Assembly (NCBI GenBank): GCA_030685015.1
Contig: JAUXWS010000095.1
Span: 37,008-101,007, forward strand
Direction: 5' to 3'
DNA: 64,000 bases
Source: a bacterium
GTDB lineage: Bacteria > CAIWAD01
The notes beneath the pieces were generated by a model. The model had not been told where the DNA came from. It ran no database searches and was given only the letters and a program-made list of their open reading frames with translations. Positions 36,146 through 44,900 of the stretch are shown piece after piece (position 1 is the stretch's first letter; every line of letters begins with the position of its first letter). A program made the position numbers and the translations under genes.

Positions 36146-36426
36146 CAGTGATAGTCCTCCAGATCGACATCCGTGGGCACACCATCCTCGAAGCGGAAGG
36201 TCAAGCGCCAGTTTCCGCTGACGCGAACAGCCCAGGTGGTGTGGCGATCCCCCTTGAGGGTATGCAAGCCCAGCCCCGGCAAGGCCATGTCCCGCACCTC
36301 CTGCGCCACGTTCAATCGGCCCATGATCAAGCGCAACCGACCCGCGTGCCGCACCTGGATGCCCCGCGTCGAGCCTGTGTGGAAGAAGATTTCCAGTCCT
36401 TTGTGCTTGAACCGCGCAATGGCCAC
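36145..36426 (-). CDS. higB: HigB-type toxin (RelE-superfamily mRNA interferase)
   Basis: Ribosome-dependent mRNA endonuclease toxin. The 93-residue protein reads [20 protein letters not shown], then [33 protein letters not shown] and [14 protein letters not shown], ending DVDLEDYH. All are blocks of the HigB family, including the C-terminal basic and aromatic residues of the active site. The GTG start at 36424-36426 best fits the family N-terminus; no strong ribosome site is seen, so low translation is possible. A long open stretch upstream in this frame does not belong to the gene. Confidence 0.88.
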   Translation of the reverse strand: MAIARFKHKGLEIFFHTGSTRGIQVRHAGRLRLIMGRLNVAQEVRDMALPGLGLHTLKGDRHTTWAVRVSGNWRLTFRFEDGVPTDVDLEDYH

Positions 36427-36432
36427 GTGAAG

Positions 36433-36451
36433 TGTAACGTTCCTGGTTACA
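36433..36451. promoter_or_regulatory. palindromic operator upstream of higBA
   Basis: TGTAAC-N7-GTTACA, perfect 6-base arms (36433-36438 and 36446-36451), ends seven bases before the higB GTG. Position and symmetry fit a HigA or HigBA repressor site for autoregulation. Confidence 0.7.
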
Positions 36452-36632
36452 ACGAACAAGTGGAGAGCATCCGGCGGGAAGCAGGCACAGGACCCCGATC
36501 CGGGCAAGGGCAGGACGGCGGCGGCGCGCGATTTCCGCCTTGGCTGCCGGCGGATTGGACAAGCTCGGGGGCCCCCACCCGGTAAAAGCCGCGGGTGTCT
36601 GGGATCCAGTTGCGCCGGCCGATGGCCGCGCC

Positions 36633-38159
36633 TCAACCCGCCAGGGAACCCACCTTCTCTTCCACCTCGCGCAGCAGTTCGCCGGAGGCCACCAGCGCGG
36701 CCATGGCGTTGTGGTCCACGTGGAGGGGGCGGTCGATGTCCAGGTGCGTCACATGGCGGCGGATGACCTCCCGCGCCTTGTCCACGCCGGCGCCGGGCTG
36801 GTGCTCGCGGAAGTCCAGCGCCTGGGCGGCGGCCATCAACTCGATGCCCACCACGGCGCGCGCGTTCTCGAGGATCTGCAGGTTCTTCAGGGCCGTGTTC
36901 ATGCCCATGCTGACGAAGTCCTCCTGGTCGGCGGCGGCGGGGATGGACATGGTGCTGGCCGGCTGGCTGAGGATGCGCTGCTCGACGATGAGCATGTCCG
37001 CCGTGTACTGGCTCAGCATCATGCCACTGAACATGCCGGCCCCCTTGGTGAGAAAGGCGGGCAGGCCCACGCTGAGGGCCGGGTTGAGCAGGCGGTTGAG
37101 GCGGCGCTCGCTGAGCACGCTCACCATCGTCACCGCCGTGCCGGCGCTGTCCATGGGCAGGCTGACGGGGCTGCCCTGGAAATTGGCGCCGGTCAGGGTG
37201 AGGTTCTCGGCGGGGAGGAAGATGGGGTTGTCGCCCACGCCGGCCAGCTCGATCTCCACCTGCTGGCGCGCCCAGCGCAGGGCGTCGTGAGCGGCGCCGA
37301 TGACCTGGGGCGTGGAGCGCATGCTGTAGGCGTCCTGCACCTTGGTCTTGACTCTGCCCGTGATGAGATCGCTGCCCGCCAGGCAGGCGCGGATGGCGCG
37401 GGCGCTGCGCACGGCGCCGGGAAAGCCGCGCAGCTCGTGCAGGCGCGTGTCGTAGGGCTTGAGGTTGGCGAGGAGGGCCTCCAGGCTCATGGCCGCGGCG
37501 ATCTCGGCTTGGCGCAGGAGGCGGTCGAAATCGACCAGGGTGAGGGCGCTCATGGCGGTGAGCAGGTTGCTGCCGTTGATCGCCGCCAGGCCGTCCCTCG
37601 CCTGCAGGCCGGGGACGGGAATGCCCGCCTTCTCCAGCGCCCGGGCGCCGGGCAGGCGCTCGTCCTGGTAGAAGGCCTCGCCCTCCCCCATCAGCAGCAG
37701 CGCGATCTGGCTCATGGGGGCGAGGTCGCCGCAAGCGCCCACGCTGCCCTTGTTGCAGACGACGGGGGTGACGCCCCGGTTGAGCATCTGGATGAGGGTG
37801 TCGGTGATCTCCGGCCGGCAGCCGCTGTTGCCGTGGGCGTGGACGTTGACGCGGGCCAGCATGGCGCCGCGCACCTGCTCCACGGGCACGGGCGTGCCGA
37901 TGCCGGCGCTGTGGTTGTAGATGAGGTAGCGCTGGAAATCGCGCACTTGGTCGTCGGAAAGCACCACCTCGGAGAACTCGCCGATGCCCGTGTTGACCCC
38001 GTACATGATCTCGCGGGCGACGATCTTCCTCTCCAGCATGGCACGGCAGGCGATGATGCGCTCGCGGGCAGCCGGGCTCAGCTCCACCGGCTCGCCGCCG
38101 CGGGCGACGCGCTCCAGATCCTCGATGCTCAGGCGGCCTCCGTCGATCAAAAGTGGCAT
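36633..38159 (-). CDS. hutH: histidine ammonia-lyase-family MIO enzyme with Ala-Cys-Gly
   Basis: Aromatic amino acid ammonia-lyase, most similar to histidine ammonia-lyase (histidine to urocanate). The 508-residue protein has the Tyr loop [11 protein letters not shown] (Y53), His83 in [11 protein letters not shown], and [12 protein letters not shown]. The cofactor tripeptide reads [11 protein letters not shown]: Cys143 (codon TGC, 37731-37733) replaces the Ser of Ala-Ser-Gly that cyclises to form the MIO electrophile. An engineered Ser-to-Cys form of P. putida HutH is known to mature to active enzyme, so activity is plausible. No other hut gene is nearby, so histidine, tyrosine or another substrate is possible. 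GGAGAG precedes the ATG. Confidence 0.85.
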   Translation of the reverse strand: MPLLIDGGRLSIEDLERVARGGEPVELSPAARERIIACRAMLERKIVAREIMYGVNTGIGEFSEVVLSDDQVRDFQRYLIYNHSAGIGTPVPVEQVRGAMLARVNVHAHGNSGCRPEITDTLIQMLNRGVTPVVCNKGSVGACGDLAPMSQIALLLMGEGEAFYQDERLPGARALEKAGIPVPGLQARDGLAAINGSNLLTAMSALTLVDFDRLLRQAEIAAAMSLEALLANLKPYDTRLHELRGFPGAVRSARAIRACLAGSDLITGRVKTKVQDAYSMRSTPQVIGAAHDALRWARQQVEIELAGVGDNPIFLPAENLTLTGANFQGSPVSLPMDSAGTAVTMVSVLSERRLNRLLNPALSVGLPAFLTKGAGMFSGMMLSQYTADMLIVEQRILSQPASTMSIPAAADQEDFVSMGMNTALKNLQILENARAVVGIELMAAAQALDFREHQPGAGVDKAREVIRRHVTHLDIDRPLHVDHNAMAALVASGELLREVEEKVGSLAG

Positions 38160-38170
38160 GGATCTCTCCG

Positions 38171-38393
38171 AGTGGTTGGGTGCAGCCGCCCGTGGGGCGG
38201 AGGCGCGGGACACCCGTTCTTAAGGGGTCCACCGCGCGGCAGGGGCAAGGTAGGGTTTTGGAGTGCGGCGGCTTGCCGCCGCTCTGGCAAGCGGGAGCAA
38301 GCTCCCGCACTCCAAGGCAGCGTAGTGGTGGGGTGCAGCCGCCCGTGGGGCGGAGGCGCGGGACACCCGATCCTAAGGGGTCCACCGCCCGGC
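38171..38393. repeat. REP-like cluster: direct repeats around a palindromic element
   Basis: This 316-base gap between hutH and the GH13 gene holds two 70-base direct repeats (38171-38240 and 38324-38393; about four to five mismatches) containing GTGCAGCCGCCCGTGGGGCG and ending TAAGGGGTCCACCGC. Between them (38258-38315) lies a palindromic element: GGAGTGCGGCGGCTTGCCGC then GCGGGAGCAAGCTCCCGCAC, with each end carrying GGAGTGCGG or its complement. The latter resembles a widely scattered bacterial REP-type repeat. Beyond this, no gene is seen. Confidence 0.85.
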
Positions 38394-38475
38394 CTTGTTT
38401 TGGGGGAAGGAGCTGGCGCTTGCTACGTTGGGCGCGACTCTTCGTGCGCACCACCATGTTCCCCGGGAGATCGCC

Positions 38476-40770
38476 ATGTCCCCTGCCGCGCGCTTGCGCT
38501 TTCATCCAGCCTGGATCGTGTTGCTGGCCCAGTTGGTCGCGGGACCCGCCCCGGCCAAGGACGACGCCACCCCCATCCTGACGCTCAATCCGGGCGATAC
38601 GGTGCGTCACGCCGGCCCCGAGCTGGCCGTCGGCACGAGGCTCCCCTGGATGGTGGCGGCTCCGCCGCCCGGCCTGGCCCTCTCCGCCCAGCCCGGAGTC
38701 CTGGAGATCACCGCCCGCCAGGCCCTGCCCTGGCGCGTGGTGGAGACGACGGGGGGCGACCTGCTGGTCCGCACGCGGGACGGCCAACCCGTCGAGGTGG
38801 GCTACCAAGGGAAGCCGGGACTGGCCGTGTCCGTGGCCGGCAACTTCAACGACTGGAACGCGGGGAGCCATCCCCTGACCGAGACGGCGCCGGGCCGCTA
38901 CCGGACGACCCTTGCCGTGCCGCCCGGCGAGCTGATCTACCTCATCAAGGTGGGCGACCTCTACCGGCGCGACCCGGCCAACCCCGACAGTGTGCCCAAC
39001 GGCTTCGGCAGCTGGAACAGCCGCCGGCTGGTGGAGGATGCCCAGGGGCCGCCCCCCCGCCTGCATCGGCTGGGCTGGGAGGCGATCCGCCAGGGCCGCG
39101 AGCTGCGCTTCCTGGTGGAAGGGGCGGATCCGGATTTCAGCTGGGCCGCCCTCCACGGCAACCGGGCGGTGCCGGCCGACTCCGTCAGCCGGCGCGGGGA
39201 CACCCTGGTGGTGCGCATCGCGGACAAAGCCCGCTCCGGGCCGGACCGCCTGCGCCTGGGAGTCTCGCGCGGCACCAGCCGCTCGCTCCTGCAGACGGTC
39301 TTCTTCGAGCAGGAGGACATCTGGCAGGACGCCGTCGTCTACTCCCTCATGCCGGACCGCTTCCGCAACGGCGATCCCGCCAACGACCGGCCGGTCTCCC
39401 ACCCCGAGCTGCTGCCTCCCGCCAACTGGCAGGGGGGGGATCTGGCCGGCCTCCTCGCCACGCTGCGGGAGGGCTACTTCGAGCGCCTGGGCATCACCAC
39501 GCTCTGGATCTTCCCCCTCAACCAAAGCACGGACAAAGCCTGGCGGGAGTATCCGGAGCCCCACCGCTGGTACACGGGCTACCACGGCTACTGGCCGGTC
39601 CATCCCACCGCCATCGAGCCGCGCTTCGGGACGGAGGAGCTCTTCCGCGACGTGACGGCGGAGGCCCGCCGGCGCGGCCTGCGCATCCTGCTCGACCTGG
39701 TGGCCAACCACGTGCACGAGGAGCATCCCTGGGTGCGCGAGCATCCCGACTGGTTCGGCACCCTCGAGCTGCCCGACGGGCGGCGCAACCTGCGCATCTG
39801 GGACGAGCACCGGCTCACCACCTGGTTCGAGCCCTACATGCCGGACATCGACTACTCGGCCAGCCCGGAGGCGGTGGCGGCCATGTGCGAGGCCGCCCTG
39901 GACTGGGTCAAGCGCTACGGCCTGGACGGCTTCCGCCACGACGCCGTCAAGCATGTCCCGCGCGAGTTCTGGCAGGAGCTGACGACGCGCCTCAAGGCGG
40001 ACAGCAGCCTGGCCCACCCGCTCTTCCAGATCGGCGAGACCTTCGGCTCCGACGAGCTGATCCTCTCCTACGTCGGCCCCGACGTCCTGGACGCCCAGTT
40101 CAACTTCAACCTCTTCCATCCGGCGAGGGAGATCTTCCTCGATCCCGCGCGATCCTTCGCCGAACTGGCCCGCATCCTGGAGCGGAACCTGAGCAGCTAC
40201 GGCCCCAACAGCCTGATGGGCAACCTGATGGACAGCCACGACAAGGCCCGCTACGCGGGCTACGCCGATGGCGACCTGCCCCTCTCCGGCGCCAACCTGC
40301 AGGAGCTGGGCTGGACCAACCCGCCCCGCATCGACCATCCCGAGACCTATGACAAGGTGCGGCTCTACTTGACCTGGCTGCTCACCCTGCCCGGCGTCCC
40401 CTTCCTCTACTATGGGGACGAGATCGCCATGACCGGGGCCGAGGATCCCGACAACCGGCGCATGATGCGCTTTGGCGACGAGCTGGATGAGCGGGAGCGC
40501 CGCCAGTGGGAGCGCACGGCGAAGCTGGTCCACCTGCGCCGGGAGCGCCCCGAGCTGCGGCGCGGCGACCTCCACGTCCTGCATGCCGACCAGGACCTGC
40601 TCGTCTACCTGCGCAGCGCCGAGGACGCCCGGGGCCGCCCCAGCCGCAGCCTGGTGGCCCTGAACAAGAGTGGCGAGCCCCGCCGGCAGGAGCTGGTCCT
40701 GCCCCTGGGCCTGGGGCCGCGCATGGTGTCGCTGGGACCCTGGGAAGGGCGCGTCATCCCCCTGCCCTAG
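38476..40770 (+). CDS. secreted GH13-family alpha-glucanase
   Basis: Glycoside hydrolase of the alpha-amylase clan, probably cutting starch or maltodextrin outside the cytoplasm. The 764-residue protein has a signal peptide (residues 8-26), a CBM48-like domain (about 110-160, AVSVAGNFNDWNAGSH) and another N-terminal beta domain. The GH13 barrel has catalytic nucleophile D489 (GFRHDAVKH), acid/base E521 (IGETFG) and D589 (DSHDKAR in place of NHD), with DLVANHVHEEHPW as region I. A C-terminal beta domain follows. It is similar in layout to cyclomaltodextrinase/neopullulanase-like enzymes. ATG 38476 follows GGGAGA. It carries no T9SS tail. Confidence 0.92.
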   Translation: MSPAARLRFHPAWIVLLAQLVAGPAPAKDDATPILTLNPGDTVRHAGPELAVGTRLPWMVAAPPPGLALSAQPGVLEITARQALPWRVVETTGGDLLVRTRDGQPVEVGYQGKPGLAVSVAGNFNDWNAGSHPLTETAPGRYRTTLAVPPGELIYLIKVGDLYRRDPANPDSVPNGFGSWNSRRLVEDAQGPPPRLHRLGWEAIRQGRELRFLVEGADPDFSWAALHGNRAVPADSVSRRGDTLVVRIADKARSGPDRLRLGVSRGTSRSLLQTVFFEQEDIWQDAVVYSLMPDRFRNGDPANDRPVSHPELLPPANWQGGDLAGLLATLREGYFERLGITTLWIFPLNQSTDKAWREYPEPHRWYTGYHGYWPVHPTAIEPRFGTEELFRDVTAEARRRGLRILLDLVANHVHEEHPWVREHPDWFGTLELPDGRRNLRIWDEHRLTTWFEPYMPDIDYSASPEAVAAMCEAALDWVKRYGLDGFRHDAVKHVPREFWQELTTRLKADSSLAHPLFQIGETFGSDELILSYVGPDVLDAQFNFNLFHPAREIFLDPARSFAELARILERNLSSYGPNSLMGNLMDSHDKARYAGYADGDLPLSGANLQELGWTNPPRIDHPETYDKVRLYLTWLLTLPGVPFLYYGDEIAMTGAEDPDNRRMMRFGDELDERERRQWERTAKLVHLRRERPELRRGDLHVLHADQDLLVYLRSAEDARGRPSRSLVALNKSGEPRRQELVLPLGLGPRMVSLGPWEGRVIPLP

Positions 40771-40973
40771 CAATCTTTCGGACTTGGCCGCTTGGCGGTC
40801 TTCATCGGCCGGCCGCACCCGGCCATGTCCGCGGTGTTCAAATCCGGGCGGGCGGTCTGTCCAGGAATGGGCGGAGATGGTCCAATCCCCATTGTCGGAC
40901 AACCACTTTCCCTTGGCACTCTCCTTGCGGGTTCCGGCCTCGGCAAAATCACACACCCTTCTTGGAGACCATC

Positions 40974-41849
40974 ATGAACCTCTTGTGCCGTGCAGGTGCC
41001 GGGCTCTGTCTTATGGCCTGCCTCATCACATCCGCCGGGGCGACGTGGGACTTCCCCGGCGACATCCGTCCCGCCCACACCCCGGTGGGCCGCAACTATG
41101 GCTGGTTCACGGACGCGGGGGATGTCCTGCTCAACGGCGCCGGGGACAAGGCCTGGGTCTGGAAGGACGTGGAGCTGGACCACCCGGTCGTGGGCACCCT
41201 CTTCATTGGCGTGGACGACGGTCTTCTCCTCTGGGTGAACGGCCAACTGGCCCTGGATGCCCAGTGGGCGGCCCAGGCGGTCGGCTTCTGGAACTACGCG
41301 GTGGACCTCAGCCCCTACCTCCGGCACGGCCGCAACCGCCTGGCCATCGAAGTCTTCAACGTGTGCCATGGAGGGTCGGGCGACGGCGGACTGGACTTCC
41401 AACTGGAGGTGGATGGCGTGACCGTGCTGCCTGGTGGCTACTGGAATCCCCTGCATCCGGCCAATGAGCTGTGGTACACGGGCGGACCGTGCAGCTTCCT
41501 GCCGCCGGTGGATGCCCGGGGCCTGGACTATGCCCACGCCGACTACGGTTGGGTGGATCAGGTGGTGGAGGCGCGGGAGGCCGCCGCTGCCTTCTCCCTG
41601 GCTCCCGCCTGGCCCAATCCCTTCAATCCCGCCACCACCCTGGCCTTCACCCTGACGGAGACCACCGAGCTGCGCCTGGCCGTCTTCGACGTGGCCGGCC
41701 GCGAGGTGGCGCTGCTGGCCAGCGGCCTGAGGGAGCGGGGCGGGCACCGGGTCGGGTTCGACGCGGCGGGCCTGTCCGGCGGCCTCTACTTCGCCCGCCT
41801 GGAGGTCCAGGGCCAGACGACGACGCAGAAGCTGCTGCTGGTCAAATGA
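40974..41849 (+). CDS. T9SS-sorted secreted protein, 291 aa
   Basis: Signal peptide (LCRAGAGLCLMACLITSAGA), then a beta-sandwich of about 150 residues with DVLLNGAGDKAWVWKDVELD, IGVDDGLLLWVNGQL and NRLAIEVFNVCHGGSGDGGL. This resembles the galactose-binding-like jelly-roll with an oriented Asp-Asp-Gly loop found in carbohydrate-binding modules. The C-terminal 85 residues are a type A sorting domain: WPNPFNPATTLAFTLTET, VFDVAGREVALL, SGGLYFARLE and KLLLVK. GGAGACC lies before the ATG. It follows the GH13 gene by 203 bases on the same strand, so a shared polysaccharide role is possible. Confidence 0.85.
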   Translation: MNLLCRAGAGLCLMACLITSAGATWDFPGDIRPAHTPVGRNYGWFTDAGDVLLNGAGDKAWVWKDVELDHPVVGTLFIGVDDGLLLWVNGQLALDAQWAAQAVGFWNYAVDLSPYLRHGRNRLAIEVFNVCHGGSGDGGLDFQLEVDGVTVLPGGYWNPLHPANELWYTGGPCSFLPPVDARGLDYAHADYGWVDQVVEAREAAAAFSLAPAWPNPFNPATTLAFTLTETTELRLAVFDVAGREVALLASGLRERGGHRVGFDAAGLSGGLYFARLEVQGQTTTQKLLLVK

Positions 41850-41880
41850 GGGTTCCCCGGTCTGGGGCATGACAGTTCAA

Positions 41881-41910
41881 GGAAGAGGCGGCCTCGCGGC
41901 CGCCTCTTCC
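41881..41910. terminator. bidirectional hairpin between convergent T9SS-cargo genes
   Basis: Perfect 13-bp arms GGAAGAGGCGGCC / GGCCGCCTCTTCC with a four-base loop, 31 bases after the plus-strand stop and 28 bases after the minus-strand stop. It serves both converging genes. Confidence 0.8.
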
Positions 41911-41938
41911 TGTTCCAGGTTCAATCGCAAGAAGCGCT

Positions 41939-44900
41939 TCATTCGATCAACATCACCTTGAGAGTGGCGGCCTGGCCGCCCTGCTCCAGCCGCAGCAGGT
42001 AAAGGCCGCTCGCCCAGCCGCGGGGCTCCAGGCGCAGGGTGTGGACCCCCGCCGGCCGCGTCTCGTCCACCAGCAGGGCCACTCGCTGGCCGAGCAGGTT
42101 GAAGAGGGACAAGCGGACCGGAGCCGGCCGCGGCAGGGTGTAGTGGATGAGGCTGGCCCCGTTGAAGGGATTGGGCGCCGCCGCCAGACCCAGCGCCACC
42201 GGACGCAGCGCCGGCGCGGGCAGCGGGCTCTCGTCGCAGAGGCCCGTCAAGGCGCCCATCCAGCCGCAGGCACTCTGCCCGGGACGGCAGGGAGATGCCG
42301 CACGCAGGGTGAAGTCGCCCTCGTCAGGCGCGCAGAAGAGCGGATCCGCCTCCAGATTGCCGGCCTGCCCCCATTGCCCGGCGAAGGGCGGATCCCAGTT
42401 GCCGTGGGCGTTGCCCCACAGGTCACTGCAGGCCACGGTGAAGCGGTCGTCGGCATTGGACACGGCGCGACCGCCCCGGGCCCCGGCCACGATGGAGTGC
42501 TCCAGGATGGCGGCGGGGGCGCCGATGGCCGCTTCCAGCGAGAGCACGCCGCCCGTGTCCGCCGTGGAATCCACCGCCATCGTGCAGAAGGAAATCCGGG
42601 GACTGCTGCGGTCCAGGATGGCCGCCCCGTCCTCGCCGGCGCGGTTGCCGTGGAAGAGACACCCCTCATAGCGGCTCCCTTCGCTGGCGGCCCAGGGCGC
42701 GTTCCAAACGGCCCCGCCCGCCCCCGACGCCCGGTTGCCCCGGAAGAGGCAGTCCCGCACCAAGGCGAAGCCACTCAAGGCCAGGGCGCCGCCCAGGGCG
42801 GCCTCGTTGTCCTGGAAGACGCACAGCTCCACCGGCTGGCCGTCCAGGTTCCACCAGGCGCCGCCCGTCCCCGCCCGGTTCCCGACAAAGGAGCTGCTCC
42901 GGGCACGCAGGCCCACGCCGCCCAGGGCGCCGCCCTCGCCCGCCTCATTGCCGGCGAAGAAACAACTGTCCAGCAGTACGAGGGGCGTCGTGCCGCCGCG
43001 GGCCACGGCTCCGCCCGTCTGCTCGGCCGTGTTGTCCTGGAAGCGGCAGCGGCGGATCGTGACCACCGCGGCGTTGTTGTCCACGGGCGTGATGAGCAGG
43101 CCTCCGCCCGATGTGGACGATCCTTGGCGCAACTCCAAATCCTGCAGCAGCGCGGGCTGCGCGCCGGCGGCCAGTGTCAGCACGCGCCCCTGCCCTTGGG
43201 CGTCGATGACGGCGATGCCTCCCTCCCCCATGAGCGAGACGCCGGCCGGCAGGTTCAGGCCATGTTCCAGGTAGTGGTCGGGCAAGGCCAGCACCAGGGT
43301 TCCGCTGGTGGCCTGGTCGAAGGCCGCGCCCAGGGTGGGCTGGTCGGCGGGCACGCGGATGACCTGGGCCGCCACTTCCACCGGCGGCAGCCAGGCCTCC
43401 GCCCAGCCCGCGGCGTTGGCGACCTGGAGACCCGCCCGGAAGATGCCGGGGGTCTGGTAGCTGTGGGTCAGGGTCGGCTCCTGCCCATCCACCAGACCGT
43501 CCCCGTCGGCGTCCCAGCGCCAAGTGGCCACGCCGCCCAGGGTCCGCGCGTTCAGGGTGCGCACAAGAGGAAAGGGACCGGCCACCGTGACGGCCTCCAG
43601 CGCCAGGATGCTGGGCCGGCCCACGTCGCAGCCCAGGCCCAGGGCGCCCATGTGGTCCTGGCCCAGGCTGTCCAGCCAGCAGGGCGAGGTGGCGGCCAGG
43701 TGGAAGTCGCCGGCGCCGTAGTCGCAAAAGTGCGGGTCGGCGTCCAGGTTGCCGTCCTGTTCCAGCAAGGGGGCCAGCGGCCCGACCCAGTCGCCCAGGA
43801 CGCCGGCGTGGATGGTGGTGCGGGCGACGGCCAGCTCGGTGGGCGGGTTGGCGCCAAGCAGAGGGACGCGCGAGGCCGCCACGATGCAGCGGTCCAGCTC
43901 CAATCGCTGCACACGGCGGACCAGGACGTTGGTGGAGGGTGGCGCCGGCCCGCAATCCACCAGGGTGCAGTTGTGCGCCCGGAGAATGCCCCGGTTGCTG
44001 CCTCCGGAGCCGGTGGCCAGGTTCCCGCATCGCACCAGAAGACAGGCCTCCAACAGCAGTTCCTCCTCGGCGCAGCTGTTCGTTGCCACCCGCTCGCAGT
44101 CCTGCAGGCGGCAGCGGGTCAGGCGGATGGTGCTGCAGTCATCCGTTTCCACATAGGAGAGGCTGTCCAGGTCGCAGTCCTCCAGGATGAGGGTGCTGCC
44201 ACCCAGGGCAGCGCCCCGCGCCAGGCGGCAGCCGGCCAGCTCCAGTCGGCCCTCCCCACACCTCACCATGGGGCTGTATGTCTGGGTCTCCCGCCGCAAC
44301 TCCAGCCCTTCCACCCGCGAGGGCAAGGCCTGGTAAGAGGATTGGACCAGTGGCATGTAGTTGTTGATGGAGCGCAGGCGGGCCCCCCGCGGGTGGGCGG
44401 CGCGCAGGGTGACGCCGCCGGGCATGTCCAGGCTCGCCGGCAGCCAATAATCTCCGTCGGCCAGCTCCACCACATCGCCGGGCAGGGCGGCGGCCAGGGC
44501 CGCGGCGGGGGTGGCGTGATCCTCGGGCACGCGCAGCAGGCGGCCGCCCACGCGCAGCGCCTCCGCCCGGCGCAGCTGGCGCGTGCCCTGGGGACCCGTG
44601 GCACTGAGGGTCACGGGCCAAGCCCCGAAGTCGGTAAAGACCGTCTCCACCTCCTGGCCCCAGGCCTCCGGCACGCCGTCGTCGTCCAGGTCCCAGGCCC
44701 AGGCATCGGCGTCCCCGCCCGCCCAGGCCCGCAGCCGCACCGACAAGGGCGCCACGCCATAGGTCGGGTCCGCGCTGAACCAGGCCAGGGGGGCGGGGGC
44801 CTCGTCCACGGGAGGGAGGGCTCCGGCCAGGACGCCGCAGGCATTGTGCTCGGGCCGGGCCGGCGAGCCCAGGGCCGGCCGGAAATCCTCCAGCATGGGA

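Noticed and set aside
36145-40956. A 1603-codon minus-strand frame containing higB at its 3' end
   Set aside because: Only the last ~93 codons match a family; the rest crosses hutH out of frame, the repeat cluster and the antisense of the GH13 gene.
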